From Anaerolineales bacterium (GTDB lineage Bacteria; Chloroflexota; Anaerolineae; 4572-78; J111): a stretch of DNA of 64,000 nt. The position numbers and the translations under genes were made by a program. The stretch is from positions 62,001-126,000 of the forward strand of contig JACKAT010000002.1 in the NCBI GenBank assembly GCA_020634935.1. The letters run 5' to 3'. Below are positions 32,058 to 39,623 of the stretch, one piece after another. Every line of letters starts with the position of its first letter. Position 1 is the first letter of the stretch. Below the pieces are notes generated by a model. It was given only the letters and a program-made list of their open reading frames with translations. It had not been told where the DNA came from and did no database searches.

Positions 32058-34538
32058 ATGCAACGTAAGCAGTTAAAACCATTGCAAACTAACGGTGATA
32101 TCAATGTTTTCAGAGAGCGCTTTGAAAATAATCTCTATTACCATATCGGTCAGGCGGTGCAAACGGCCAGTCTGACCGACGGCTATATGGCGCTGGCCTA
32201 CAGCGTGCGTGATTATTTGGTTGATCGCTGGCGCAAAACCGTCAATACCTATTACGAAACAAACCCCAAATTTATTTATTACCTCTCAGCCGAATATTTG
32301 TTGGGCCGGCAGTTGGCTCAGAATATGCTGTACACCGATACCAAAGATCTGGCGAAAGAAGCCCTGAGCGATTTTAACTCCCCTTTTGAGCAGCTAATAG
32401 ATCAGGATATCGAACCGGGCCTGGGTAACGGCGGTTTGGGACGATTAGCTGCCTGCTTCCTCGACTCAATGGCTACTTTGGATATTCCCAGCGTCGGCTA
32501 TGGTATTCGTTATGAATTTGGCATCTTCCGGCAGTCGTTCAAAAACGGGTGGCAGATAGAAAGCCCGGACGAATGGCTCTATCTGGGCTACCCCTGGGAA
32601 TTTGCCCAACCCGATGACATGGTCGAGGTTCAGTTCAACGGCCACACCGAACATTATCAACGTGAAGACGGCCAATGGTGCATGCGTTGGGTTGGCGGGC
32701 AAAAGGTCATGGGCGAACCTTATCACACCTTGGTGCCCGGCTACAAAACCGGGACCGTCAACATGCTGCGCCTTTGGGGGGCGCGAGCCACCAATGAGTT
32801 CGATTTTCAACTGTTCGACAACGGCGACTACGCCCGCGCCGTAGAACAAAAAACCCACTCCGAAAATATCAGCAAAGTGCTGTACCCCAATGACAATATG
32901 CCGCAAGGCCAGGAACTCCGGCTCAAACAGCAATATTTCTTTGTGGCCTGCTCGCTCAATGATATTATTCGCCGCTTCCATATTCGCAATTACGATTGGA
33001 ACCTCTTCCCGGAAAAAGTCGTCATCCAACTCAACGATACCCACCCGGTCATCGCCATTCCGGAACTGATGCGGCTGCTGGTGGATGAATATCACTTGCC
33101 CTGGGACCAGGCCTGGTCTATTACCGCGCGTACCTTTGCCTACACCTGTCACACGCTCATGCCGGAAGCCTTGGAGCGCTGGCCGGTTAGCCTGGTGGAA
33201 TGGCTGCTGCCCCGGCATATGGAAATTATTTACGAAATCAATGCCCGTTTCCTGAAAGAAGTCGAGGCCCGCTTCCCCAATGACCACGATCGCATTGGGC
33301 GTATGTCGATCATTGAAGAAGGCCCTGAACAACGTGTTCGGATGGCCAACCTGGCTTCTGTCGGCAGTTTCTCGATCAACGGCGTGGCCCAACTGCACTC
33401 CGATTTGCTGAAAGGGCGCGTGCTGCACGACTTCTACGAGATGTGGCCCGAGAAATTTAACAACAAAACCAACGGCGTCACGCCCCGCCGCTTTGTCAAG
33501 CTGGCTAACCCCGGCCTGTCCGATCTGATCACCTCCAAAATCGGCGATGATTGGATCAAACATTTAGAGCAGTTGGAAAAGTTGGAGGATTACGCCGACG
33601 ATGCCGATTTCCGGCAAGCGTGGGACCAGGTCAAACGGACCAACAAGCAGGTTTTGGCCGACTACATCCTGAAGCACGAAAAGATTCAGGTTGATCCCAA
33701 TTCAATGTTTGATATCATGGTTAAGCGGCTGCATGAATATAAGCGCCAACACCTCAAAATGCTGCACATCGTCACCCTTTACAATCGCCTCAAAGCCAAT
33801 CCCGGCCTCGATATTGTGCCGCGCACCTTCATTTTTGGGGCCAAAGCCGCGCCGGGCTATTTCATGGCGAAACGGATTATCAAGGTCATCAATGCCATCG
33901 GTAACGTCATCAACAATGACCGTGACATTAACAACCGGCTTAAAGTGGTGTTTATTACCAATTTCAACGTCACCGTGGCCCAGAAGATCTACCCGGCCGC
34001 CGAATTGTCGGAGCAGATCTCGATGGCCGGTAAAGAGGCGTCTGGTACGGGCAATATGAAATTTGCCCTCAATGGTGCGCTCACCGTCGGTACCCTGGAT
34101 GGCGCTAACGTCGAAATTCGGGAGCATGTCGGCGAAGAAAACTTCTTCCTGTTTGGCTTAACCACCGAGGAGGTCTTTGCCACCAAGGAGCGAGGCTACG
34201 ATCCCATGCATTACTACCATACCAATGAGGAACTGCGTCAGGCCATCGACAGGATTGCTTCCGGCTACTTTACCAACGGCGATCAGGAGGTGGTTAAACC
34301 GGTCGTCAATTCGATGCGTTACCACGATGAGTTTCTTTCTTTTGCCGATTATCAGGCTTATATCGAGGCTCAGGACCGAGTCGATGAAGTCTACCGTGAT
34401 CGCGAACGATGGACCCGCATGTCAATCCTTAACGTGGCCCGCTGCGGCTTTTTCTCCTCCGACCGGACGATCAAGGAGTACTGCGACGACATCTGGAAGA
34501 TTACGCCAGTGCCGGTTCGACCTCGCGGCGAACGTTAG
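32058..34538 (+). CDS. glgP: Glycogen/maltodextrin phosphorylase
   Basis: Glycosyltransferase family 35 enzyme that releases glucose 1-phosphate from alpha-1,4-glucans. About 826 residues from ATG 32058, chosen because AGGGAGA lies 7 nt before it; an upstream ATG (32043) lies inside that ribosome site. The full length matches E. coli MalP/GlgP. Visible family segments are YYLSAEYLLGRQLAQNMLY, EPGLGNGGLGRLAACFLDS, GYGIRYEFGIFRQ, VVIQLNDTHPVIAIPELMR, NNKTNGVTPRRF, MFDIMVKRLHEYKRQHL, and the pyridoxal-phosphate Lys in EASGTGNMKFALNGALTVG. Cytoplasmic; no other glycogen genes are adjacent, so it stands alone. Confidence 0.97.
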   Translation: MQRKQLKPLQTNGDINVFRERFENNLYYHIGQAVQTASLTDGYMALAYSVRDYLVDRWRKTVNTYYETNPKFIYYLSAEYLLGRQLAQNMLYTDTKDLAKEALSDFNSPFEQLIDQDIEPGLGNGGLGRLAACFLDSMATLDIPSVGYGIRYEFGIFRQSFKNGWQIESPDEWLYLGYPWEFAQPDDMVEVQFNGHTEHYQREDGQWCMRWVGGQKVMGEPYHTLVPGYKTGTVNMLRLWGARATNEFDFQLFDNGDYARAVEQKTHSENISKVLYPNDNMPQGQELRLKQQYFFVACSLNDIIRRFHIRNYDWNLFPEKVVIQLNDTHPVIAIPELMRLLVDEYHLPWDQAWSITARTFAYTCHTLMPEALERWPVSLVEWLLPRHMEIIYEINARFLKEVEARFPNDHDRIGRMSIIEEGPEQRVRMANLASVGSFSINGVAQLHSDLLKGRVLHDFYEMWPEKFNNKTNGVTPRRFVKLANPGLSDLITSKIGDDWIKHLEQLEKLEDYADDADFRQAWDQVKRTNKQVLADYILKHEKIQVDPNSMFDIMVKRLHEYKRQHLKMLHIVTLYNRLKANPGLDIVPRTFIFGAKAAPGYFMAKRIIKVINAIGNVINNDRDINNRLKVVFITNFNVTVAQKIYPAAELSEQISMAGKEASGTGNMKFALNGALTVGTLDGANVEIREHVGEENFFLFGLTTEEVFATKERGYDPMHYYHTNEELRQAIDRIASGYFTNGDQEVVKPVVNSMRYHDEFLSFADYQAYIEAQDRVDEVYRDRERWTRMSILNVARCGFFSSDRTIKEYCDDIWKITPVPVRPRGER

Positions 34539-34579
34539 TTGGATGGTTGGGTAGTTAGATAGGTAGATGGCAATTCCAA

Positions 34580-34629
34580 AGGTGACAGTCACTTGAACAC
34601 GCTAAATAGACCATAAGTGACTGTCACCT
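34580..34629. repeat. Solo inner palindrome of family P1
   Basis: AGGTGACAGTCACTT and AAGTGACTGTCACCT (34580-34594, 34615-34629) around a 20-nt loop that keeps only GCTAAATAGACC; the outer arms are missing. The remaining 34630-34929 shows no gene. Confidence 0.88.
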
Positions 34630-34929
34630 GAATTTAATACGCTTCCGACGCCAAACCGGAAAACCCGAAACGGCGGCTAGCCGGCTACAGATTTTTGAGC
34701 AACCCATCCGTACAAAACTCGTTTGGCCACAGCGCCCGTGCCGGCAAACGGCTCAAAGGAGCCTGCTAACGTATATTGGGCGTCGGCCCCCCGGCCCGAG
34801 TTTGGAACAAGTAGCCGGTGAAGACTTGGACTTTCGAGGGATCATTTGGCTCAATAATCCTCATAAACGTCACCTTCTGCGAAGTCTCATCCCGAAAACC
34901 TTGAAACGGTCATCATTTTAAGCGGTCTG

Positions 34930-35544
34930 TCAGCCCAGACGGACCAAGATGATTTTTATCCCGCCAATCACAAGAATCCCCAACCCGATCACACTAAATA
35001 TATCCCACCAAAGCAGTGACAGCACCAGGAATGGAACCGAGGCAACAACCAGCGATCCGGCCACGACATATCTCAAATAGCGGGAGCGGCGTCGGCGCAC
35101 CGCCCAATGAACCGCGTCAGCCATTAGCCCCCCCGCCAAGCGCGTCCCCAAGACCGTCAGAAAGATCGAAATAAGACCCAATTCGAAGAGCGCATACCAG
35201 AACCCCGTCACCATCACGAACGCCAACGGGAACGCCACCAGCGCGGCGGTCAGATAATCCCAGACCAGCCCGGTGTAGAACTTATTCTCCTGCTGCCGAA
35301 TACAATCCGGACAGCGATATCCGACCGGCGTTCGCCGGGCGCACTTAATACAAATGTGCTGGTCGCAGCGGTTGCAGCGCAAGCCGGTTTGCACCGCGGG
35401 GTGGCGATAGCAGGTCAAGGGGTAGGCGCTTTGGTCTGTTTTGGGGGCAGCAATAAGTGACTCCGGCTCAAACGTTGGGTATTCGGCTAACAATGTTGGT
35501 TGAAGATAGCCATTACTTTGAGCGGTTCGTTCAAGCATGTTCAT
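34930..35544 (-). CDS. Zinc-finger membrane protein (B-box-like)
   Basis: 204 residues. Residues about 44-82 hold a B-box/zinc-ribbon-like module, CYRHPAVQTGLRCNRCDQHI, CIKCARRTPVGYRCPDC, giving up to seven Cys and one His. Four predicted transmembrane helices follow (about 93-115, 120-140, 158-178, 180-200). This zinc-finger-plus-helices plan is common in actinobacterial and Chloroflexota proteins, often with a rhomboid domain instead; here no rhomboid catalytic motif is seen. Function unknown. It is monocistronic, with repeat debris on both sides. Confidence 0.82.
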   Translation of the reverse strand: MNMLERTAQSNGYLQPTLLAEYPTFEPESLIAAPKTDQSAYPLTCYRHPAVQTGLRCNRCDQHICIKCARRTPVGYRCPDCIRQQENKFYTGLVWDYLTAALVAFPLAFVMVTGFWYALFELGLISIFLTVLGTRLAGGLMADAVHWAVRRRRSRYLRYVVAGSLVVASVPFLVLSLLWWDIFSVIGLGILVIGGIKIILVRLG

Positions 35545-35805
35545 CAGTCTCTCCTGTTATGGTTTGGGCTAAACGGTTTACAAAAGCGGTGGACCACCGC
35601 CTGTTGGGTTTATGATACTAAACCATTGTTGGCAATTCTGGGCAGAATTTGGCCAAAATTCCTCCAAATAGCGCCACCATCCTCCCAAGTTGGGTCTATA
35701 CACCGCCTCAGTAGGCATTCGTATAACCCATCCTTCCTATTCGAGACCTTAAGAATGAACACTACCTTTGCACTTTAAAGTATTAGGACCAGAAACCCGG
35801 TTGAC

Positions 35806-35886
35806 TGAATTATGACAAATAAAATCGTGATAATCTTGTAAATCCTGTCTAATTTTTCTTTACCACGATTGGGTGCAGAGCTACCA
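35806..35886. repeat. Partial P2 palindromic element
   Basis: Right-hand half: AAAATCGTGATAATCTTG, AAATCCTGTCTAATTTTTC, then ACCACGATTGGGTGCAGAGC end. The left half is missing beyond a short ATTATGACAAATA. Confidence 0.75.
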
Positions 35887-36134
35887 GAAGGGCTTTTTGC
35901 CTTAAAAACAGGGTTTCTAGAAAAGTGCAAACATAGTGAATGAATTAGCGGGGGTTAAATAGGGCAAAATTGGGGTAAGTTTGGGCCTTATTATGGCGAG
36001 ATAAAGCTCAGGATGTTTGATATCGTAGACTCATATTTTGCGCTCGAGCCGATGGTGACTTGTTATGCTTCAGATGAAATTGGAGTGAGGCCTCATTTGA
36101 ATTAAGATAAAGAAGGGAAAACGGAGGCAGCACA

Positions 36135-36443
36135 ATGAAGCGAAAAAAGAAGCAATACACCGCCGAGGAGAAGGTGGCGATCTTACGAAAACATCTGTTG
36201 GACAAAGTGGCCGTGTCGGATGTGTGCGAAGAATATGGGGTGCGGCCAGGGGTCTTTTATCGGTGGCAAAAAGCGTTTTTTGAGAATGGGGCGCAGGCGT
36301 TTCAACGCGGACAGGAACGGCAGACGGCGCACCTGCAGGAGCGCATAGCGGAACTGGAAACGAAACTGGCCAAGAAGAATGAGGTATTGGGGGAGGTGAT
36401 GGAAGAGTTTGTCGCCTTAAAAAAAACGAATGGGGCCGATTGA
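36135..36443 (+). CDS. IS3-family transposase OrfA
   Basis: 102-residue helix-turn-helix subunit that binds the element ends. It starts with KRKKKQYTAEEKVAILRKHL, the HTH is DVCEEYGVRPGVFYRWQKAF, and a leucine-zipper-like coil (LQERIAELETKLAKKNEVLG) follows. Eight consecutive A (36419-36426) near the 3' end, in the LKKT codons, lie where -1 slippage would enter the OrfB frame without meeting a stop, giving the OrfAB fusion used by this family for transposition. Confidence 0.93.
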   Translation: MKRKKKQYTAEEKVAILRKHLLDKVAVSDVCEEYGVRPGVFYRWQKAFFENGAQAFQRGQERQTAHLQERIAELETKLAKKNEVLGEVMEEFVALKKTNGAD

Positions 36444-37474
36444 GGGGGAGATGGGTAGCAGTAGAGGTGCGGGATCAAGTAGTGGACTTTGTGCGGTATT
36501 GGTCACCGCGCACGGAACTGGGAGCTAATCGATTGGTGAGTTGGCTGGGGCTGAGTGCGAGTAAATATTATCAGTGGCAGCACCGGTATGGCCAAGGCAA
36601 CGGTCATAACGGAACTGTGCCGCGCGACTTTTGGCTGACCGAGGCCGAAAAAGCAGCAATTTTGGCTTATCAGGCGACCCAGCCCGATGAAGGCTATCGA
36701 CGACTGACCTATATGATGCTGGATGAGGGGGTCGTGGCCGTCAGCCCCAGCAGCGTCTATCGGGTACTCAAGGCGGCTGGCCGGCTACAAAAGTGGGCCA
36801 CCTCACCCTCCAAGAAAGGCACGGGCTTTCAGCAGCCCGACCAGCCGCACCAACACTGGCATATCGACCTCTCCTATCTCAATATCTGCGGCACGTTCTA
36901 CTATCTGGGCACCATTTTAGATGGCTACAGTCGCAGTGTCGTTCACTGGGAAATTCGAGAACAGATGACCGAAGCCGATATCGAACTGATTGTGCAGCGG
37001 GCCCGAGAACGGTTTCCGCAGGCCAAACCGAGGATCATCTCCGACAATGGCCCCCAGTTTGTGGCCAACGACTTCAAAGCCTTTATTCGACTGTGTGGCA
37101 TGACCCACGTTCGGACCTCGCCCGGCTATCCTCAGAGTAACGGCAAACTCGAACGCTGGCACCAGACCATCAAAGCCGAATGTATCCGGCCGGGCACCCC
37201 CCTCTCCTTAGCCGAGGCCCGTCGCTTGGTCTCTGAATTTGTGGCCTATTACAACAGCCAGCGGCTTCATAGTGCCATCGGCTATATCACCCCCGCTGAT
37301 ATGCTGGCTGGTCGTCAGGCTCAAATCTGGTCCCTACGCCATCATAAACTGGACCAGGCTCGCCAAGCCCGACAGCGTCATTGGCAGCAACAGCTGTCGG
37401 AAACTTTGGTAGCTGAGGCTGAGAACAAACTCAGCCTCCCTGAACAATCATCTTTATGCGAGTCTCTAATTTAA
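36440..37474 (+). CDS. IS3-family transposase OrfB (DDE integrase core)
   Basis: 344 residues, -1 frame relative to OrfA and overlapping its stop codon (TTG at 36440). The N-terminal HTH_21-like region (LGLSASKYYQWQHRYG, YRRLTYMMLDEGVVAVSPSS) precedes an rve/DDE core. The catalytic residues are Asp in HWHIDLSYLNI, Asp in PRIISDNGPQFVA and Glu in QSNGKLERWHQTI. The C-terminal YNSQRLHSAIGYITPADML is typical. Complete and apparently intact, so the element may be active. Whether TTG 36440 is a true start or the product is only made as a frameshift fusion cannot be told. Confidence 0.93.
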   Translation: MRGRWVAVEVRDQVVDFVRYWSPRTELGANRLVSWLGLSASKYYQWQHRYGQGNGHNGTVPRDFWLTEAEKAAILAYQATQPDEGYRRLTYMMLDEGVVAVSPSSVYRVLKAAGRLQKWATSPSKKGTGFQQPDQPHQHWHIDLSYLNICGTFYYLGTILDGYSRSVVHWEIREQMTEADIELIVQRARERFPQAKPRIISDNGPQFVANDFKAFIRLCGMTHVRTSPGYPQSNGKLERWHQTIKAECIRPGTPLSLAEARRLVSEFVAYYNSQRLHSAIGYITPADMLAGRQAQIWSLRHHKLDQARQARQRHWQQQLSETLVAEAENKLSLPEQSSLCESLI

Positions 37475-37510
37475 ACGGCCCTTACTCCAATTTGCGCTGA
37501 ACCAAAACAG

Positions 37511-37655
37511 ACAGCTGTCCATGGACCGGTTCCACAGTTGTCAATCGTGCGATTGACAACTGTACCGCGAGAGATTGACAGTTGTCTATTTTGCGTTTGA
37601 CAACTGTCCATGGATCAGTTCCACAGCTGTGCGGCGCGCGATTGACCAGTGGGCC
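37511..37655. repeat. Array of about seven 22-23 bp units
   Basis: ACARYTGT-type cores at 37511, 37534, 37556, 37578, 37600 and 37623, with a degenerate ACCAGT at 37646. Each core (ACAGCTGT, ACAACTGT, ACAGTTGT) is palindromic or nearly so, followed by a variable part ending in GATT or GTT. Starts directly after the IS3 element. Confidence 0.78.
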
Positions 37656-37832
37656 GATATCTGTGGCCTGATATTGGTCCTTTAAACTTCTAATCTCAAT
37701 CGTCCTGGTAATCAGCACCGGCGCTGCCTGAGCCGCCTTCACCTGCGCTGTCACCAGGGCCAGTTCTTGCTTCAACCGCTGAATGATCGATCGCAGTGCA
37801 GCAACAGTTGCATGCTCTGACCTAGGACGGAT

Positions 37833-37882
37833 GGATGGATGGTTGGTTGGTACCCACTTCCTCACCAACCAACCATCCATCC
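37833..37882 (-). terminator. Perfect 19-bp inverted repeat after the MATE gene
   Basis: GGATGGATGGTTGGTTGGT (37833-37851) and its exact complement (37864-37882), 12-nt loop, beginning 3 bp after the MATE stop codon. No T-run, so termination is only a guess. Related tetranucleotide tracts follow other genes (24540-24595, 34539-34568, 44618-44640). Confidence 0.55.
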
Positions 37883-37884
37883 CC

Positions 37885-39261
37885 CTATGCCACCGCAGCC
37901 AACTCCGGTTCGGTCAGATGATGGATCCACGGCCCGCCCAAGAAACGCCTTAGACCAATGGTGACTTTAAAGATCTCCTCGGTGACCACCAGCAAATAAA
38001 CCCAATAGACCGGCAGCCCCAGCACAAACGCGCCGATGAAGGCCAGCGGCACACCGATCAGCCAGACGGAGCCGACATCCAAAAACAGCGAGTAGCTGGT
38101 ATCGCCGCCGCTTCTCAGAATACCAATGAAGGTCATCAGCGTCGTCACTTTGATCGGCAAAATTAACCCCATGACCATCATCGTCATTTGGGCGTAATCG
38201 GCCACGGTCTCCGACACATTATAGAACGACAAGATCGTGCCGGCGCTCAAAGCCACGGTCCAGCCAATGGGGAGTGCAGCCAGCAGCGCCAGCAGCAGGT
38301 ATCGCTTGCCAAATACGTAAGCTTGTTTAATCTCATTGGCCCCAATCTTGTTTCCGATCATAATGGCGCAGGCGCTGCTCATGGCCAGGAAAACGATAAA
38401 GGCCATCCGCTCGATCGTGACCACAATGTTAATCGCCGCAATCGACTCGGTGCTGATGCGGGCGTAGATAATGGCATAGGTCGTAATCCCCAGCGACCAG
38501 CCCACCTCCGTCATAATGACCGGGAAGGTCGTCTTATAAAATTTGGGGGCAAACCCCAGGTCGATCCGCAGCAGTTGGCCGGGGTTAACCGCCAGCGGCA
38601 GCCGCCTCAAGTAGATAACGCTTAGCAAGATCACCGCTTCCAGGATCCGCGAACCGCTGGTGGCTAAAGCCGCCCCCGCCACCTCTAATCTCGGAAAGCC
38701 AAAATGGCCAAAGATCAGCAGGTAGTTGAAGGTGGTGTTGGTGATTAGGGCAATAGCCCCCACAATCATCGGCAGTTTCACGCTTTCAATGCTGCGCAGG
38801 ATCATGGTGTAACTCACCGCCACCGCTGTCCCCAGATAGCTCCAACCGACAATCCTCAGATAGTCGCTGCCCAGGGCGATGACTACCGGATCTTGGGTAT
38901 AGATGCCCAACGCCCGCTCCGGCGCCAGCACCGCCACCAGCAAAAAACCCAAACTACCGACCGCCGCCGTCGCCAGGGTCAAACTGAGCACTTTGTGGAT
39001 GCCCTGGATATCCTGTTTACCCCAATATTGGGCCGAAAAAATAGCCGCGCCGCTGGAAATGCCAAACATCATCAGAATCATCAAAAAGAAAATCTGATCG
39101 GCTAACCCGACCGCCGCTACAGGGGCATCGCCCAACTGGCCGATCATAATCATATCAACCGCGCCCAGCGAGAAGGTGATCAGGTTCTGGATGATAATCG
39201 GGGTCGAGAGGGTGAGCATCATTCGGAAAAAGTTTTTGTCTTGGAATAGTTTGGATAACAT
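37885..39261 (-). CDS. MATE family efflux transporter
   Basis: 458 residues with about twelve transmembrane helices, the full plan of a MATE (NorM/DinF-like) drug or metabolite exporter driven by Na+ or H+. Recognisable segments are TLSTPIIIQNLITFSLGAVD, MIMIGQLGDAPVAAVGLADQ, FGISSGAAIFSAQYWGKQD, the YLRIVGWSYLG turn, and in the second half the IGNKIGANEIKQAYVFGKR repeat. The DxxxIGQLG pattern near residue 36 is typical. Monocistronic; the substrate is unknown. Confidence 0.94.
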   Translation of the reverse strand: MLSKLFQDKNFFRMMLTLSTPIIIQNLITFSLGAVDMIMIGQLGDAPVAAVGLADQIFFLMILMMFGISSGAAIFSAQYWGKQDIQGIHKVLSLTLATAAVGSLGFLLVAVLAPERALGIYTQDPVVIALGSDYLRIVGWSYLGTAVAVSYTMILRSIESVKLPMIVGAIALITNTTFNYLLIFGHFGFPRLEVAGAALATSGSRILEAVILLSVIYLRRLPLAVNPGQLLRIDLGFAPKFYKTTFPVIMTEVGWSLGITTYAIIYARISTESIAAINIVVTIERMAFIVFLAMSSACAIMIGNKIGANEIKQAYVFGKRYLLLALLAALPIGWTVALSAGTILSFYNVSETVADYAQMTMMVMGLILPIKVTTLMTFIGILRSGGDTSYSLFLDVGSVWLIGVPLAFIGAFVLGLPVYWVYLLVVTEEIFKVTIGLRRFLGGPWIHHLTEPELAAVA

Positions 39262-39317
39262 GGTAGCCTCATTTTGAACATAATTGTCTATAGTCTAGCA
39301 GAGTTTAAGAAAGTTGT

Positions 39318-39571
39318 CCCCCCTCAAAGGTTGTATTGAGGGGGTTTACTCCCCTCCCATAATCGGGGTTTACTCCCCCCAATTATACTTTTGGCTCCTG
39401 ACAATTTACACCTTTTGATGGTAAGATAAATGTAATAACCCAAGGTTGCTAACGTGCCTGGGAAATACTGAAAAATCAGTGTTTCGGGCTTGACCCCGTG
39501 AGAAGTAGGGAGTAAGGCGTAGGAACAAATCGATTTGGCCCCTTAATCCCTACTTCCTACTCCCTACTCCT
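39318..39571. repeat. G/C-run hairpins and a long inverted repeat
   Basis: CCCCCTCAA / TTGAGGGGG (about 39319-39343) followed by repeats of GGGTTTACTCCCC. Then AGTAGGGAGTAAGG (39502 on) is complementary to the CTACTTCCTACTCCCTACTC segment near 39549-39569. Lies between the divergent MATE and permease genes. Confidence 0.6.
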
Positions 39572-39623
39572 CGGTTTGGACAGCTAGGTGGCCCCTTGAG
39601 TTAAAAATACACGGAGCAAAATC

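Larger units (their letters stand above)
36077..37493 (+). mobile_element. IS3-family insertion sequence
   Basis: Two overlapping transposase frames bounded by imperfect inverted ends: AAATTGGAGTGAGGCCTCAT (from 36077) and the complement of CCCTTACTCCAATTT (to 37493). The share is AAATTGGAGTRAGG. No clear target duplication was seen. Length about 1.42 kb, typical of the family. Confidence 0.85.

Noticed and set aside
32466..33563. 365-codon minus-strand frame inside glgP
   Set aside because: Shadow of the phosphorylase gene; no motif or ribosome site.
37482..37880. Minus-strand frame of 132 codons between the IS3 element and the MATE gene
   Set aside because: Its 3' third is the 22-23 bp array and its first codons lie in the perfect inverted repeat. 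A middle part (IIQRLKQELALVTAQVKAAQ) looks coil-like, so a decayed gene is possible but not supported.
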